From: Parelaphostrongylus tenuis
Lineage: Eukaryota > Nematoda > Chromadorea > Rhabditida > Metastrongylidae
DNA: 64,000 nucleotides
Assembly (NCBI GenBank): GCA_019055375.1
Contig: JAHQIW010005486.1
Span: forward strand, 1 to 64,000
Direction of reading: 5' to 3'
Below, one piece after another: positions 11,953 to 22,583 of the stretch (within the stretch, counting starts at the first letter, position 1; each line of letters begins with the position of its first letter). Under the pieces are notes generated by a model that had not been told where the DNA came from, did no database searches, and was given only the letters and a program-made list of their open reading frames with translations. Made by a program: the position numbers and the translations under genes.

Positions 11953-12300
11953 TCATTTCACCAATTCACCTACTCTGGAACGACGAAAGGCTTTGTGAGC
12001 TCTGAGTGCGGGATCGACTATCGACCATCCACAATTCGACCACTGTGTATCGCAGAGGACCTCTAGTCCTGCGCTACACGAACCTGAGTTTGGTGCATCT
12101 CCCTCAATATCGATGGCTGATCTTTCGACACTTCGCCTTCGGGGTGTTTTATCAAGTTCAGCTTTTTCGGGCCCATGAACCCAACCCTCTGCGGCCCTAA
12201 CCTTAGCGTATTGCATCCGGCAGTGGTACGCTGAGGGTAAACATCATTGTTAAACTGAACACGTTCCATTGCTACATTCAGCACGCCGAGGTTTCATACG
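11953..12300. other. GC-richer segment of unknown nature
   Basis: This block is clearly richer in G and C than its surroundings and is open in two minus-strand frames (about 87 and 73 codons) and one plus frame. Overlapping openness in several frames suggests compositional bias and not a gene. I find no second copy in the window and no recognisable motif. It could be an old repeat or a structured RNA; I cannot decide. Confidence 0.35.
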
Positions 12301-12881
12301 CAGATAGTTAGGTCTATGCTCCCGGAAGTGTTGAAACTACTTATATACGCCAAGCGGCCATCTAATATAAGGGCGGTTTCAAGTATATATTTTGCTCTAC
12401 CTTTTACATGCCGACATTTGATGACTGTCGGTTCTTCGTTTCAATGCGAAGCAAAATTACGAGTTCTAGGAGATTATGCATTTTCTATAGGAAGTTTATT
12501 GCAAATTTCTCTTTATAGCTGCTTATCGGCCCATCTCATTTCTTTCAGATAACAGCTATAAATGGCAGACTTGAAGAAGTTTGTAATGAGAATCTTGGTA
12601 TGAACGTCCTATTATATTGCTGTGAAACAATTCGCCGATATTGTTAGGAGCAGACTTCGTGAACAGAGCTTTGTATCGATGATACTGCCTGCGAAGTAAA
12701 AAATGTACGTTTGTGTAGTTTTCGTTCAATTTGGACATATTTGAAGGTGAAACTTTTTCGATATGCCTTACTATGTTATTTCAAAATAGAAAAGTATTGG
12801 ATTGTTACGTGCAGCTGATTTTAGTGCTCAGTAAGCAGATTTTCTTTTAATCCGGTTGCTGTGACTGTGAGGTCGGTAATG

Positions 12882-12950
12882 GACAAGAGTCTTCCCACAA
12901 AAGATAAAAGAAAGCTTTCTTTAAGTCCGCTTCCAGAACAAGACGGGTAA
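12882..12950 (+). CDS. possible small exon (MDKSLPTKDKRKLSLSPLPEQDG)
   Basis: An ATG opens a run of lysine- and serine-rich codons that ends at a GACGG|GTAACG donor. A TGACTGTGAG lies just upstream. It lies between the RWD and IBR exons of the RBR gene on the same strand but has no recognisable RING1 cysteines. It could be a linker exon of that gene, the first exon of another, or chance. Confidence 0.2.
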   Translation, partial: DKSLPTKDKRKLSLSPLPEQDG

Positions 12951-13299
12951 CGGTGTCTACAGTTCCCACTTTGTGAGCATGTATTTTGTAAGATCTACGT
13001 TACTTCATTGTTTTTTGAGGCCCTGCGGAATCAAGAGGTAGGAAATTTTTCATAAACTTTTTTCCTATTTGCGCTAAAAAACTTATTTTGAGATTCATCC
13101 TTTGGATTGTTTATTCACTGGTTGCAATACGATGGCTCCTTAGCAGGTTATTCTAGATATCATAGAAGAGGTATGTGTTCAGGATTATGCTCTGTTTACC
13201 AAATTTAGAATGGTGCAAAAGTAATTGCTACTCCTAAGCGAATCTGTTCATAACTTGTTAATTGGTATAAATTATCAATGTAGTCAATACAAAACACGA

Positions 13300-13401
13300 G
13301 CTATATAGACTGATACTTCTTGAGTATGCCCTAGCAGCTATGGATGATGTCGTCCTTTGTCCGCGTGAAAAGTGTCAGAAACCAGTTCTTGTAAGTGATA
13401 A
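13300..13401 (+). CDS. RBR E3 ligase IBR exon, N-terminal half
   Basis: The exon reads LYRLILLEYALAAMDDVVLC then PREKCQKPVLVSD. The order L-x-x-Y/L-L...MxDVVxCPRxxCQxPV is the start of the IBR zinc-binding domain in RNF14-type ligases, with the first two zinc ligands as C-x(4)-C in CPREKC. Two competing donors follow: GTAAGT at 13391 and GTAGTT at 13402. Only the weaker one leaves phase 2, which matches the next exon. The upstream limit is uncertain, because no good acceptor is visible before CTATATAGACTG. Together with 13513-13610 this is the best evidence for the gene. Confidence 0.65.
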
Positions 13402-13512
13402 GTAGTTTTTTAGGGGAGTAGTTTGTTCTTTTAAGGTTGCCTGCCCTTTTTTGTCATCTTTCCTTTGATGCTTTTCCTCTTCTGTGTTCTATCTCAAAAC
13501 TAGTTTTCATAG

Positions 13513-13610
13513 AACTCGCAATTTGGCAAGTTGCGGAATGTGCGGTTATTCTTTCTGTGTTCTTTGCTTACGCGTCTTCCATGGATTACAGGGATGCCGC
13601 TTGAAAACCG
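13513..13610 (+). CDS. RBR E3 ligase IBR exon, C-terminal half
   Basis: After the acceptor TTTTCATAG the frame reads TRNLASCGMCGYSFCVLCLR then VFHGLQGCRLKT. C-x2-C-x(4)-C-x2-C followed by FHG and a final C is the rest of an IBR domain as in RNF14 (the family has YHG at this point). The exon enters in phase 2 and leaves in phase 1 at ACCG|GTAATA. A possible next exon starts at 13780 after CTTTTAAG (LSGIQKARNPQKIVEYQRSK and on), in a compatible phase, where RNF14 has a charged linker before RING2. RING2 itself was not found downstream. Confidence 0.7.
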
Positions 13611-13999
13611 GTAATATCGTAATACAACGCTTCAACGACTCACTCTTATTCCTTCAATCAAAACTATTTATTTCTTGTGATACTCTTTTGTTGTTCCAAA
13701 TGACATGCGACTAATCTGTAAGAGATCGTCGTTTTGATGATTTTCAGCAGTTTTATCATGTTATTACTATACTTTTAAGAACTGAGTGGTATACAAAAAG
13801 CAAGAAATCCACAAAAAATTGTGGAGTATCAGAGAAGCAAAGACGTTCGATTTTTTTCTGAAACAGGAAAATGTGTTAATTAGATGACAAAAATTGCACC
13901 GAGTCGGCTACTGGAATCGCGGCGCTTAGGGCGATTGAAGAGACTTTCGATTTTCCTTATTTAGTTGTAGACTTTCCTCCGCTTTGAAAAGAAATTCGG

Positions 14000-15884
14000 T
14001 TTTCGAGTATAACCACTGATTTGTTGTTTCGATGCTATCTAGTGGCTATAATTAGTCTAGTAAAAAACCCATACCCTAGCTCAGCAAAAAAGCGCCCCGA
14101 AGGTGAGACATGTTTCTTTTGACTTCTGCACCGCAACGGGAATATTTTTCAAAAAACCAAGCAGATCGTTGAAGTCGCCGTCTCTCAAGCTACTCAGTAA
14201 CTAGCGAAACTTATGTATAAATTTGTCTTCAACAAAGGAATCCTCTAGGGTTATGTATCAAATATTATGCACTCTGTCTCGAGAGGATTAAACTCGCCTA
14301 ATGATGGTTCCTGTGAAAAAATCGTGTAGAAAGTAGCTCTCTATGCATGATGTTTGGAATGATACCTGCATTGAAGAAGGCATCAGTTAGACACAAAAAT
14401 ATCAAATAAGCTTTTGAAATGAATGCGTGTACTTTGCGAATGTTAATCTTTTTTATTGATTAGTTTAACACATTGAAAATCTTAGACTTGCTGTTGTCTC
14501 GTGAAATCTGCATTTTCTGCGAGATGACCGAAATGATCAATGGTTCACAGGCCTCGGTGTTGTGGCATATAACAAGTTTTAAAGACATATCCACAGTCAG
14601 ATTCAATTCAATATTCAATAAATTGAAGAAGTTCAAAACCAGTCTTTAACCGGGCGGGTTATGGGCTTATAGATAGCTTTGCAATTAACCTTTTAAAGTT
14701 AGCTTGCGGTTGGACGTTGTCGGAGCGAAGTACAGAAGACTTTGTTGAAGGTGCTCTCGTTTATTCACCTTTTTTTTTGGAGAAAAATTTACCTGTACAA
14801 TAAGCTTTTTATAGTGTTTTCACGAACTGATAAAAAATGCTATCTCAACGTTAGAATAGTTGGACAGTAAACTTGATGAAGGTGCAGGTATGGGTAAAAG
14901 TCACTATCACTCAAACTTTGGAACATGTCATTAGAAAAGGGCATTTTCATGATTTCTTTGTTTCGCTAGAGTATAGCAAAGATTTGTTACGTACTGGTGC
15001 TTCTAGTGCTTCTGAGTTCCGCTATAATGAGGATAAAGAACTGAAGACAGTGATACTGCAATAATAGTCGAAGGTAAGTAGAAGTCGCTATTAGAGAATA
15101 GCTACAAGTTCTCCTCTTCCAAACTGGTTCAGTCTAGCTTATGCATCTAAAAATTTGCCAATGACTTTGCAACTTTTTGGTGACCGGCCACTAAAGTGAT
15201 GGTTTTAGCTCAGTTTTTTTGTTGAATTCTAAAATAGCATGCTTGCGATGATGTCTAACTTCCGATAGTGATAGATAAAACAGCGCTTTTCCATCATAAG
15301 AAGTCAGAATCATGAGTAACTCATACCGTTCAAAATAACTCAGAGCAGCGACATGTGCCCTCATCGTTAGCAACTGTATTCTTTGATGGCCCATGTGCAA
15401 AAATATACAGAGGTACTTCCGCATGATGGTGATGACTCGTGGTGATCGGCTGTCTTGTTCCAAGGGTTGCTGAGTGGCGTGCAACACTCTGAACCTCAGA
15501 TGAATGTTAAGCACCCATACCCAGAGAGTGCATACTACGACAACACTCCACTATCTCGGTGGTTTACTGGCAGCATACGCACTCGGTATAAATGAGACGC
15601 AGGCCCATTTTCTGCCTGTGTTTGAATCTTGCATACTACTTACCATCCTCGATTATGTAGTTATAGCATCATAACATTTTTCTAAGAGCGGTATGGTTAA
15701 GAAAATGCTTTAGGTTATTGTGTCCCAGTGACCATTTTCTCCTGATTGTAATAGGTTCAAGATAGTCACTCATATACCGCAGTCCATACAGCACCTGTGG
15801 CGGAGAAGCTGACGATATAATTTGGAAAGTGCGCTAAAAACCCACAGATTGTTTACCGCCTCATCTTTGCCGAGAGGTGTTTAT
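14000..15884. other. gene-free stretch
   Basis: No domain, phased exon or repeat was recognised. The ORFs at 14873-15064 (+) and 15191-15514 (-) have no family motif and no supporting splice sites. The stretch would contain the 3' end of the RBR gene if that gene is complete, but I cannot find the RING2 cysteine pattern. Confidence 0.4.
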
Positions 15885-16165
15885 GAGAGTCGGAGTGTGA
15901 AGCGCAACGTGGGATTCAACCCACCAGCATGGCCATAAAAGCTGAGAAGGAGTGCGACATTTCTACCCGGAAAGTCCAGTTAAAAGTAAACCGTACCATG
16001 GATGACTATCGTCTTGGTAGCTACCAGTTGCAAGGTGGCAATCTCCTTCTGATCCACAAGGACGGCGCCTGTTATAATGCGGTGACGACTTGAGGATGCC
16101 CTGGCTAGGCTTACCTCGAGACTCCAGGGGATAAAACAGCTAAACTGGCACAGTTTCTTTGTACT
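15885..16165 (+). repeat. dispersed repeat H, copy 2
   Basis: Same-orientation partner of 10060-10345. It carries GGGATTCAACCCACCAGCATGGCC, the central AAACCGTACCATGGATGACT and the end block GCGGTGACGACTTGAGGATG. The copies differ by scattered substitutions and small indels, so neither is recent. Confidence 0.7.
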
Positions 16166-16579
16166 GCTGGTTCTCGCATTCTCAGTGAAGACGGGCCGTC
16201 CATGTATACAAGTAAGTGCTCCAGAAAAACTTGCAGAAGAAATAAACGTGAGCGGTGAAGTCAGATTTTGAGCAAACAGAAATACTTGGTGAACGAGTCA
16301 GCTATGACTTATCTGTCCACGGTGTGCCACAGGAACAGTTCATATTACTGATTCAGAAAAAACTTTAAAATTTACATTCATGTTTCATACATTCCGAGAA
16401 TTTCAAGTAATAAGTCGCTTTTCATCAATCAAAGCGAGTTGGTTTTGAATAGCACATTGGCCAGCACTTCGATTGACTACGAAAAGGATGAGCGTATTCA
16501 AGATTAGAACTGGGAAATAGTCGACTTCGAGACAGGAAAAATGTGCTTTACTATACGAAAATTTTATCTTCTATCTCTG

Positions 16580-19464
16580 ATGGAAGAGCAAATGCGTAGT
16601 ACGGAGCACAGATATCGCCTACTAGAGAAGAGTATGGAGGAGATTTTGGTGAGCCAAGCTCTAAGACCTCTTTTAGTTCTGTTTTATCCGTTTGAGTTTT
16701 GCTCAAAAGTGATTTGGTCGATAATATCGTTATTAGCGTAAGGGGTAGGCAGAGGATGGTGATGTAATGTATCAGGAAGCAAAGTCATAAACAAGTCTAT
16801 GGTTCGATCCGCCTCCTCAACGCTTTCCTGCAGTCAGTCAACAAACCCCTCAGAGAACACCTTGGCTTGGCTACCCTCAAGATTGCAAGTAAATTGTTCG
16901 AACCAGATTCTCGATATTTATAAAAGCGAAACCTTCAAACAGTAGTGAAAAGAAACGGATCAAATGTAGAAATGCTGGGATTCCATCACTTAGTTGTGAT
17001 GACGAGTTCTTCAACGCAAATAATATAGATTGCACACCAGATGATTTAATGTGAAGATCGTTTCTGAAAAAAGAGAGGAGGACCTTGCTCGCATGTCTTT
17101 CATAATACTACGGACTGGAGTTTTATTTTAGGTAGAATTTAGCTCGATACGGTCAGCATGTGCAAAGAAGATGTTCGACTTCACTGACGGTGCATCACAG
17201 GACCGTGCAGCTACAGTCACGAAGCAAATATAGTCTTTATCTGAAAGATGAAAGTGTCTGTTCTGTAATTTTCATATGGTGTTGGATCAGTATCTTTCTG
17301 GGCTTTCTCTGCTTACTGTCCTTCCTCGGTTGTTAAATTGATGCCGAAATTGGCTGGGAGGTTAGCCGCACTGACCTGACATATCAGTGGGCCACGACAG
17401 TCATTCTGTAAAACTGTATAGCTACATAGAACACAATTGGCGCAGTTGTTAGACGTACTCTGCGTCGCACACAGCGTCGATGGTTTGATCTTGTGCTCAT
17501 GGCTTACCAAGCCATCCATCCCTCCGGGATCGGTAAACTGATGCCAGACTGGTCTCAGATTTGTCTGAGAGGAAATGCGGCTTTGAATTGATACAGCGGT
17601 AGGGCACCGCTCGTCATTGTATAGCCAGACATGCACTCAATCACTTCTAACGAGGTTAAGATTTGAAGACGAATACATGGCACATCCATCAGAGATTGGT
17701 CAACACCGAGAATTTTATCCTTTTATTTTAATGTAACTCCTCAGTTTTAGTGTCTTCTAAGGAGATGAATCTCATGCTCTATTATCCAATATCTAAGAAC
17801 TCAAATATTACGATTAGTCATCAAACATGCGCAAATATTCATATATATATATAAATGTGTATATATGTACATATATGCATATATGTATGTACATGTTTGC
17901 ATGTACATATATATGTGTATACATTTACGTGCACATTTGTGGGTATACATATGCGCACGTAAATGTATATATATATATATATATATGCACGTATACATAT
18001 ATGCACGTGTGTATATGTATACATGCATACATATAGTGCATATAGCTAGTACTACATTGTTGACTGTGACTCATTATACACGATTTAGTGTGGAAATCTT
18101 GGGGAGCGAGCGTTATGATGCTCGACTAGAAACGGAAATGGCAAGGAGGAATGGTGAAGCATTGACGATTGAACGAGATCTCGTATTAGAGAATATGGAT
18201 CACTTGTAAGATTTGGGTTTAGTCAGTATTTCGAATTTCCATCAGTAGTTTTCAGAACAGACCTCAACGAAAACCTCAAATGTTCGTTGAACAGCGAGAA
18301 GTAAGCCTGTGGTACTTTGAAAATGCAACATCCCAGCTCGACGTGAATCTTGTTGGGTGCTTGGCTTTTAAGTGAAAATGATTGAAAAATTTGTAGAGCA
18401 TCGAATGAATAATATTGAATTTTCCAGCGTCAAGGATGAGGTGGATTTATTACGTGAACATGTTAATAAACTGGAAACAGACCTTGTTGACGTATCTTTT
18501 TCCTTGAGATCAATGTAGTTGCGATTTCGCATGGTCAAATCGTTTTTTTTGGATATTTTACCAATGAATGCTTTTGAGGTAGCTAATCTCCGCTCTTTAT
18601 AGAGCGAGTCGAGAACTGCGGAGTTAGAGGCGCAGCCGAAAAATGTTAGTGTTGTGCCAGCGGACGCCGGAGATGAAACACAGATACTGCATTTTGGTAA
18701 TAATCCTCTGCAGTGTTCCGTGAACAGCTTAGAGGAAGCTGAAAGAGAGCACCGTCCTAAGTGAGGAGCTGTATGTCAATTCAAAACTATTTCTTGATTA
18801 TTTCTACATCGAAAACAGGGTTTCGAGAGGCTGTATTCCTGTTACAGAGTTAGAAGTAATGGCTATATACGGCTTCCAAGAAAAGATAATGAAAATGTGT
18901 TGACGTAAGCTTAGAGCTTCATAATTAATGCTTACAGCAACAAATAGTTCAATTGAAAGTGAAAATGGCATTTTTTTTCCTACGCATGAGTAATATAGAA
19001 CTCGTCGCAGCACCACTGTATTGGTATGACGAATGCTCGCTGTCATATTTATGTATATTTGTAGTGATATAGGTTTCTTTAGGATGCGAGCCTTAGTGGT
19101 GATGAAGCTTATGAAAGAAAGAAAGCTAGGGAGGAGCACATCTGTGCTCTTGAGAGCCAACTGAAGAAAGTGAACGTGAAAAGGAGTAGGCAATCCTCAC
19201 ACAAACGGACATTTCCAAGAAATATAGGTACAAATTTCCTAATCATGTAATGTTCAACTTATAACAAATGCATGCTGTAACAGGGTTATAGGCTAATGCT
19301 TTCTTCATCTTTCTCTCTTCCCTTTGTAGATAAAACCAATCAGAGTGTTTATTCCGACCACTCTGCTAATTTAACATGTAACAAGTGTGATAAGGACGCG
19401 TGGGTGCAGTTGTCAAGGGCACCCAGCGCCACCCATGTGGTTGGATTCGATTCCATCCCCCCCA
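16580..19464 (+). CDS. multi-exon coiled-coil protein gene, identity unknown
   Basis: Exons chain in phase: 16580-16648 (MEEQMRSTEHRYRLLEKSME...), 17132-17232 (VEFSSIRSACAKKMFDFTDG...), 18089-18205 (SERYDARLETEMARRNGEAL...), 18257-18301 (TDLNENLKCSLNSE), 18428-18491 (VKDEVDLLREHVNKLETDLV), 18603-18696 (SESRTAELEAQPKNVSVVPA...), 18733-18760 (EEAEREHRP). Most have TTTCAG- or TATAG-type acceptors and GTAAG- or GTGAG-type donors. Further exons are likely at 19083-19227 (DEAYERKKAREEHICALESQ...) and 19337-19464, but the exon between them (about 18819-18904) ends in a stop or the wrong phase, so the model breaks there. The protein is rich in E, K, R and L with heptad-like spacing, so a coiled coil is likely. 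I do not recognise the family. The second exon uses a weak GTCTTT donor, and the true start may lie upstream of 16580. Confidence 0.5.
17328..17425 (+). mobile_element. SINE family 3, truncated fragment
   Basis: It carries only the body blocks (AATTGATGCCGAAATTGGCT, GGGAGGTTAGCCGCACTGAC, GACATATCAG) without the tRNA-like head. It lies just upstream of a fuller copy in the same orientation, inside an intron of the coiled-coil gene. Confidence 0.5.
17438..17704 (+). mobile_element. SINE family 3 copy
   Basis: The head GGCGCAGTTGTTAGACGTAC TCTGCGTCGCACACAGCGTC with GATGGTTTGATCTTGTGCTC gives tRNA-like A- and B-box spacing. The body follows (CCATCCATCCCTCCGGGATC, ACTGATGCCAGACTGGTCTC), then the tail ATACATGGCACATCCATCAG. 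Its ordered blocks match 19390-19665 and 6243-6510. It lies in an intron of the coiled-coil gene. Confidence 0.7.
17838..18042. repeat. alternating purine-pyrimidine tract (TA/TG/CG-rich)
   Basis: About 200 bp alternate strictly between purine and pyrimidine over long runs (TATATA, GCATAT, GTACAT, ACGTGCAC, GCACGTA). It contains many local palindromes. All six frames stay open over parts of it only because of this composition, so the overlapping ORFs are artefacts. It lies in an intron just upstream of the exon at 18089. Confidence 0.85.
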
Positions 19465-19665
19465 AAGCATACTAAGTTTTCTATCTCTCCAGCGTCTGCG
19501 GGTCGGTACCGAACTTGTTTGGAGAGATAGCAGCACCGAATTTGCATAACGATAGTCCACTATGAATTATTGTAGAGGTCAAATATGCTTTTGGTCGTCT
19601 CAAGCGATGCTTGATGAAGGCAAATGCATGGCACATTTCCCAGGTATTATCGACACCGCGAAATT
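19390..19665 (+). mobile_element. SINE family 3 copy
   Basis: The head GGACGCGTGGGTGCAGTTGT CAAGGGCACCCAGC with B-box GGTTGGATTCGATTCC is followed by GGTCGGTACCGAACTTGTTT, GGAGAGATAGCAGCACCGAA and the tail AAATGCATGGCACATTTCCC. It begins within the putative last exon of the coiled-coil gene (which reads on to a stop at about 19462-19464), so that terminus may be SINE-derived. The minus ORF 19366-19560 is a shadow. Confidence 0.65.
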
Positions 19666-19892
19666 TGTCTTTTTAGTAGCCGCGGTGTTAGCCACAACGC
19701 AGTGTTTGGTGCAACTCCAATTAAAGCATAGTTTCATCTTGTGTTGTGCATTGCTATTTTCCTACTTCTGTACAATTTGTTGCTTGCAGTGTTCTGATGA
19801 ACAGTGTATAACATTAGTCCATTTGTCTGAATGGGTATTAGCTTTGCCCCATTGCAGTTAGTAAAATTTTAGGTTATAATCTCTTAATTCGA

Positions 19893-20420
19893 CCGCTTTT
19901 TATAGACCTCTCTCAAAAGCAATAATAGTCTGATAAAGATATTACAAATTTTGAGCAATTGTGATGGTTGATAAGTGCTAGATAAACGCCTGTTTCGTCC
20001 TCCAGGATTCATCAGTACCACAGTTTATTTTAGTTCAGCCGATCCCTCAAGGTTGTACTCCTTCATAAAGGAATCAACCCCGAATGATGAATCACACATG
20101 TCAGGTGACTGAATCCTCTGACATTGCGGTGACTTTTGGTCGAGCTTGTGGCTGGTGAAATGAATCTTACCTCCTCATTGCTAAACACTGCAATCACAAG
20201 CGATTCTGTCACCTGATATCTGGTAAATTATTTATCATCGTCGATTACTTCACGGAGGAGAATAGCCCTAAGTGATCGGGTGAACCGAAGTAGACTGTAC
20301 TACTAACGAGTCCTGGTGGACAAAACAGGCGCCTCTTTAGTACTTTTCAGACCTCACGAACGGCTCAAAACATGTATATTATCATCAAATTATATTTAGG
20401 TTATTAGTTTCTTTTTTTAA
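19893..20420. mobile_element. foldback (MITE-like) element FB1
   Basis: The left arm starts at GACCGCTTTTTATAGACCTC and carries TGATAAGTGCTAGATAAACG, CAGCCGATCCCTCAAGG and CTCCTTCATAAAGGAATC. The right arm carries the same blocks inverted (GGGTGAACCGAAGTAGACTG, TTTTCAGACCTCACGAACGG, CTCAAAACATGTATATTATC). The same family occurs at 38183-38404, inverted and truncated at 38455-38660, as a fragment at 52337-52445 and at 63548-63805. No ORF is present, so it is non-autonomous. Confidence 0.65.
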
Positions 20421-20439
20421 AAAACAAGCACCACTCTTA

Positions 20440-20945
20440 CTGGCTACCAAATCAAGCCGAAAGATGTAGAAGAAGGAATATGTTTGTGTGATTTCTGTGT
20501 ATGGCGAGATAGAGAAACAATTTGTCTTCAAGATTGTTATTTCACAGCGAAACCATTTGTAGAAAGCGAATTAGCTGATAAATTTGTTTCTTGACAGTTC
20601 AGTGCTTTGACGGTAATAGTAGACCTTTTGGATATCGGTCAAGATGAATCATCACAAGGACGCTATTGGGAAGAGGAGATGCGGAAGCATGTGATATTAG
20701 CTATCTTGATATACAAGATATACATTTGTACATATGTAGCTGTATAGATGTATACACATGTATATACATATTCTATACATGCATATATATATACATATAT
20801 ATTATTGTTATTATTTCTTTCCAGATACATTGGAAACGACATTCAATTCAAGGTTTTCTTGCAGCTGCAACACTTAAACTTGAAGCACGATGTAATCTTG
20901 AAGACGATCAACGTACGGGCACCATCAGTATTGTGCACAAGGACT
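20440..20945 (+). CDS. candidate 3' exons, possibly of the coiled-coil gene
   Basis: Three phase-compatible pieces can be read. About 20440-20489 gives SYWLPNQAERCRRRNMF before a GTGTGA donor. 20597 onward, after TTTCTTGACAG, gives FSALTVIVDLLDIGQDESSQ and on. 20826-20945, after TTCTTTCCAG, gives HWKRHSIQGFLAAATLKLEA and on, to a TGA. Codon use is coding-like and AATAAA words lie at about 21286-21295. A TA-rich microsatellite (20702-20806) sits in the last intron. No family is recognised. These exons could end the coiled-coil gene upstream or belong to a separate gene. Confidence 0.35.
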
Positions 20946-21339
20946 GAAGGCGCCCTGTAGTAGTCTTAACATACCTCCTACTTACGTACTGTATGTGCAT
21001 TGTAGTGTTACGAAAGTTGTTCAGTTATTGTCACTGTATGGATACGATGGCAAATTGTATCTGTCAGATGCCTTAGCGTATATTGTTTACTTATCATATC
21101 AAGTTGTCTTTTTATCGAGAGTAGACGAAGATAAAGGGTGGCAAATGTTGTTCATGCTTCGCATGATTGTCCTAGAGAGGAATTAATCAATTTAGCAACG
21201 TTATGTCCTCTTATCTCCGTAAAATTTAGAATCCATCTTTGTCCGTTTTGTCACTTGGCAATTAGGCCTTCATTTAATACACAAAATAAAATAAAAAAAC
21301 AATGTTGTTATATGCAGAAATAGCTAAAAGGTTAAGACA

Positions 21340-21840
21340 ATATTAATAACGGTGTGGTGGAGCCCGTTTGGGATTGCTATATTCGCCCCCAAGTAGAAGC
21401 ACCGGCGGCGGGATCCAGTGGGTGAGTATATAGTGATAGCAGTGGGGTCAGCACTGATTATATATGGGCAGAATCCCTCAACCGCGGTGGTGAGACGAGC
21501 ATAGCCTAAGTGAGTTTGCTCCGCCACGTTAGTGATATGTTCCGTTCACAATTCTATTGAGATCATCTGACAGTTTTATGAACTCAACCTTGTGATAGCA
21601 ATTAGTTACATGATAACGAGACTATGTGGAGAGAGCAATAATGAGTCGACAATGAACTGAGGTGAGGTGGTCCGGGTGAGGTCAGACGACCGTTCGGATG
21701 ATGCCCGTCGATTGAACTGCCTGTTGAGGTTGGTGGCAGCTGGGTGCGGCCATCGCCACTTGGACCATTTTCTGTCTAAGGTCCTCGAGCCGCTGCGGTA
21801 GCACTTGCTCTCTAACGTCGTGGACCATCTGCGCATTGGT
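21340..21840 (+). repeat. 490-bp dispersed repeat J, copy 1
   Basis: This aligns end to end, same orientation, with 28062-28556. Shared words in order include TTTGGKATTGCTAT, GCACCGGCGGC, CAGTGGGTGAG, TGATAGCAGTGGG, CTGATTATATATGGGCAGAA, GAGTTTGCTCCGCCACG, AATGAACTGAGGTGAGGTGG, CAGACGACCGTTCGGATGA and CTCTAASGTCRTGGACCATCTG. ORFs of 60-110 codons over both copies do not keep a common frame, so the sequence is probably non-coding. Confidence 0.8.
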
Positions 21841-22391
21841 TTTAACAGGGTGGTGTGGAATGATAAATATTCTTTGTTCGTGCTGCTTTCTTCAACGTGA
21901 CGCGTCATGACATCAAACTCTGCGATTCTCAGCGCTTCTCGCATTTCATTTGTTTCATCGCATCCGACATCTATGGAAGTCTCCTAACTTTTAGCCTGTG
22001 ATTCGATTGTTGCTTGGAGTCTTCGTTTCTTCATAAATGTAGCTGAATGCTGTTTGGAACGATTCTTCTCAGATTCTCGAAATTAGTTGAGCTACGGCGC
22101 TTTCGCCTAGATTGAGGAGTGCGTTGAGACGGAATCTCGCCAGAACAGTGCTGGGGATGAGCGACTTATTGCTGTTAGCTACTCCTTTCGTCCCTCTAAC
22201 AAATAGCTTTAAAATGCTTCTAAAGTAGTGTGAGGTAGGGACAAACGTCACAAATCAGTGGGCAAGAAGAAATGTTCATGACTCGTTAGCTCTCAACGTG
22301 CAGTTTCGAAAGCACAAGGCGAACGTTGAACAGTAGAAGCCAAAAAGAGATAGGTTCGTTCGCGATTTAGTAATTTCCTTTGCTGAAGACC

Positions 22392-22583
22392 ATGCGGGAC
22401 GTTTCGTCCTACACCGCGCGACGTCAAACCTCTTCAGTTTTTGTAATGGCGGCGCCGCGCCCCTTGAGAAAGACGGCGAATCTCGTGAGAAGGCAGACTC
22501 CAGTGAGCGTGAAGGATGAGAAGGGAGGAATCCAAATTGTCCTGAGAGAGGATACTCATCGTGAAATGATGGAATTTCATTGA
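22392..22583 (+). CDS. short basic ORF, possible exon or small protein
   Basis: 63 codons from ATG (MRDVSSYTARRQTSSVFVMA and on), very rich in Arg, Lys, Thr and Val and in a locally GC-richer stretch, ending at a TGA. It has no clear acceptor, no recognised domain and no paralogue in the window. It could be a terminal exon of an unrecognised gene; the opposite strand is also open. Confidence 0.2.
   Translation: MRDVSSYTARRQTSSVFVMAAPRPLRKTANLVRRQTPVSVKDEKGGIQIVLREDTHREMMEFH

Noticed and set aside
17801..18209. Several ORFs of 60-114 codons rich in Ile, Tyr, Met, His and Cys
   Set aside because: They are readings of the alternating TA/TG tract and are open on both strands; only the part from 18089 on is a real exon.
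21606..21944. 112-codon minus-strand ORF
   Set aside because: Lies in repeat J; the second copy of the repeat does not keep the same full reading frame.
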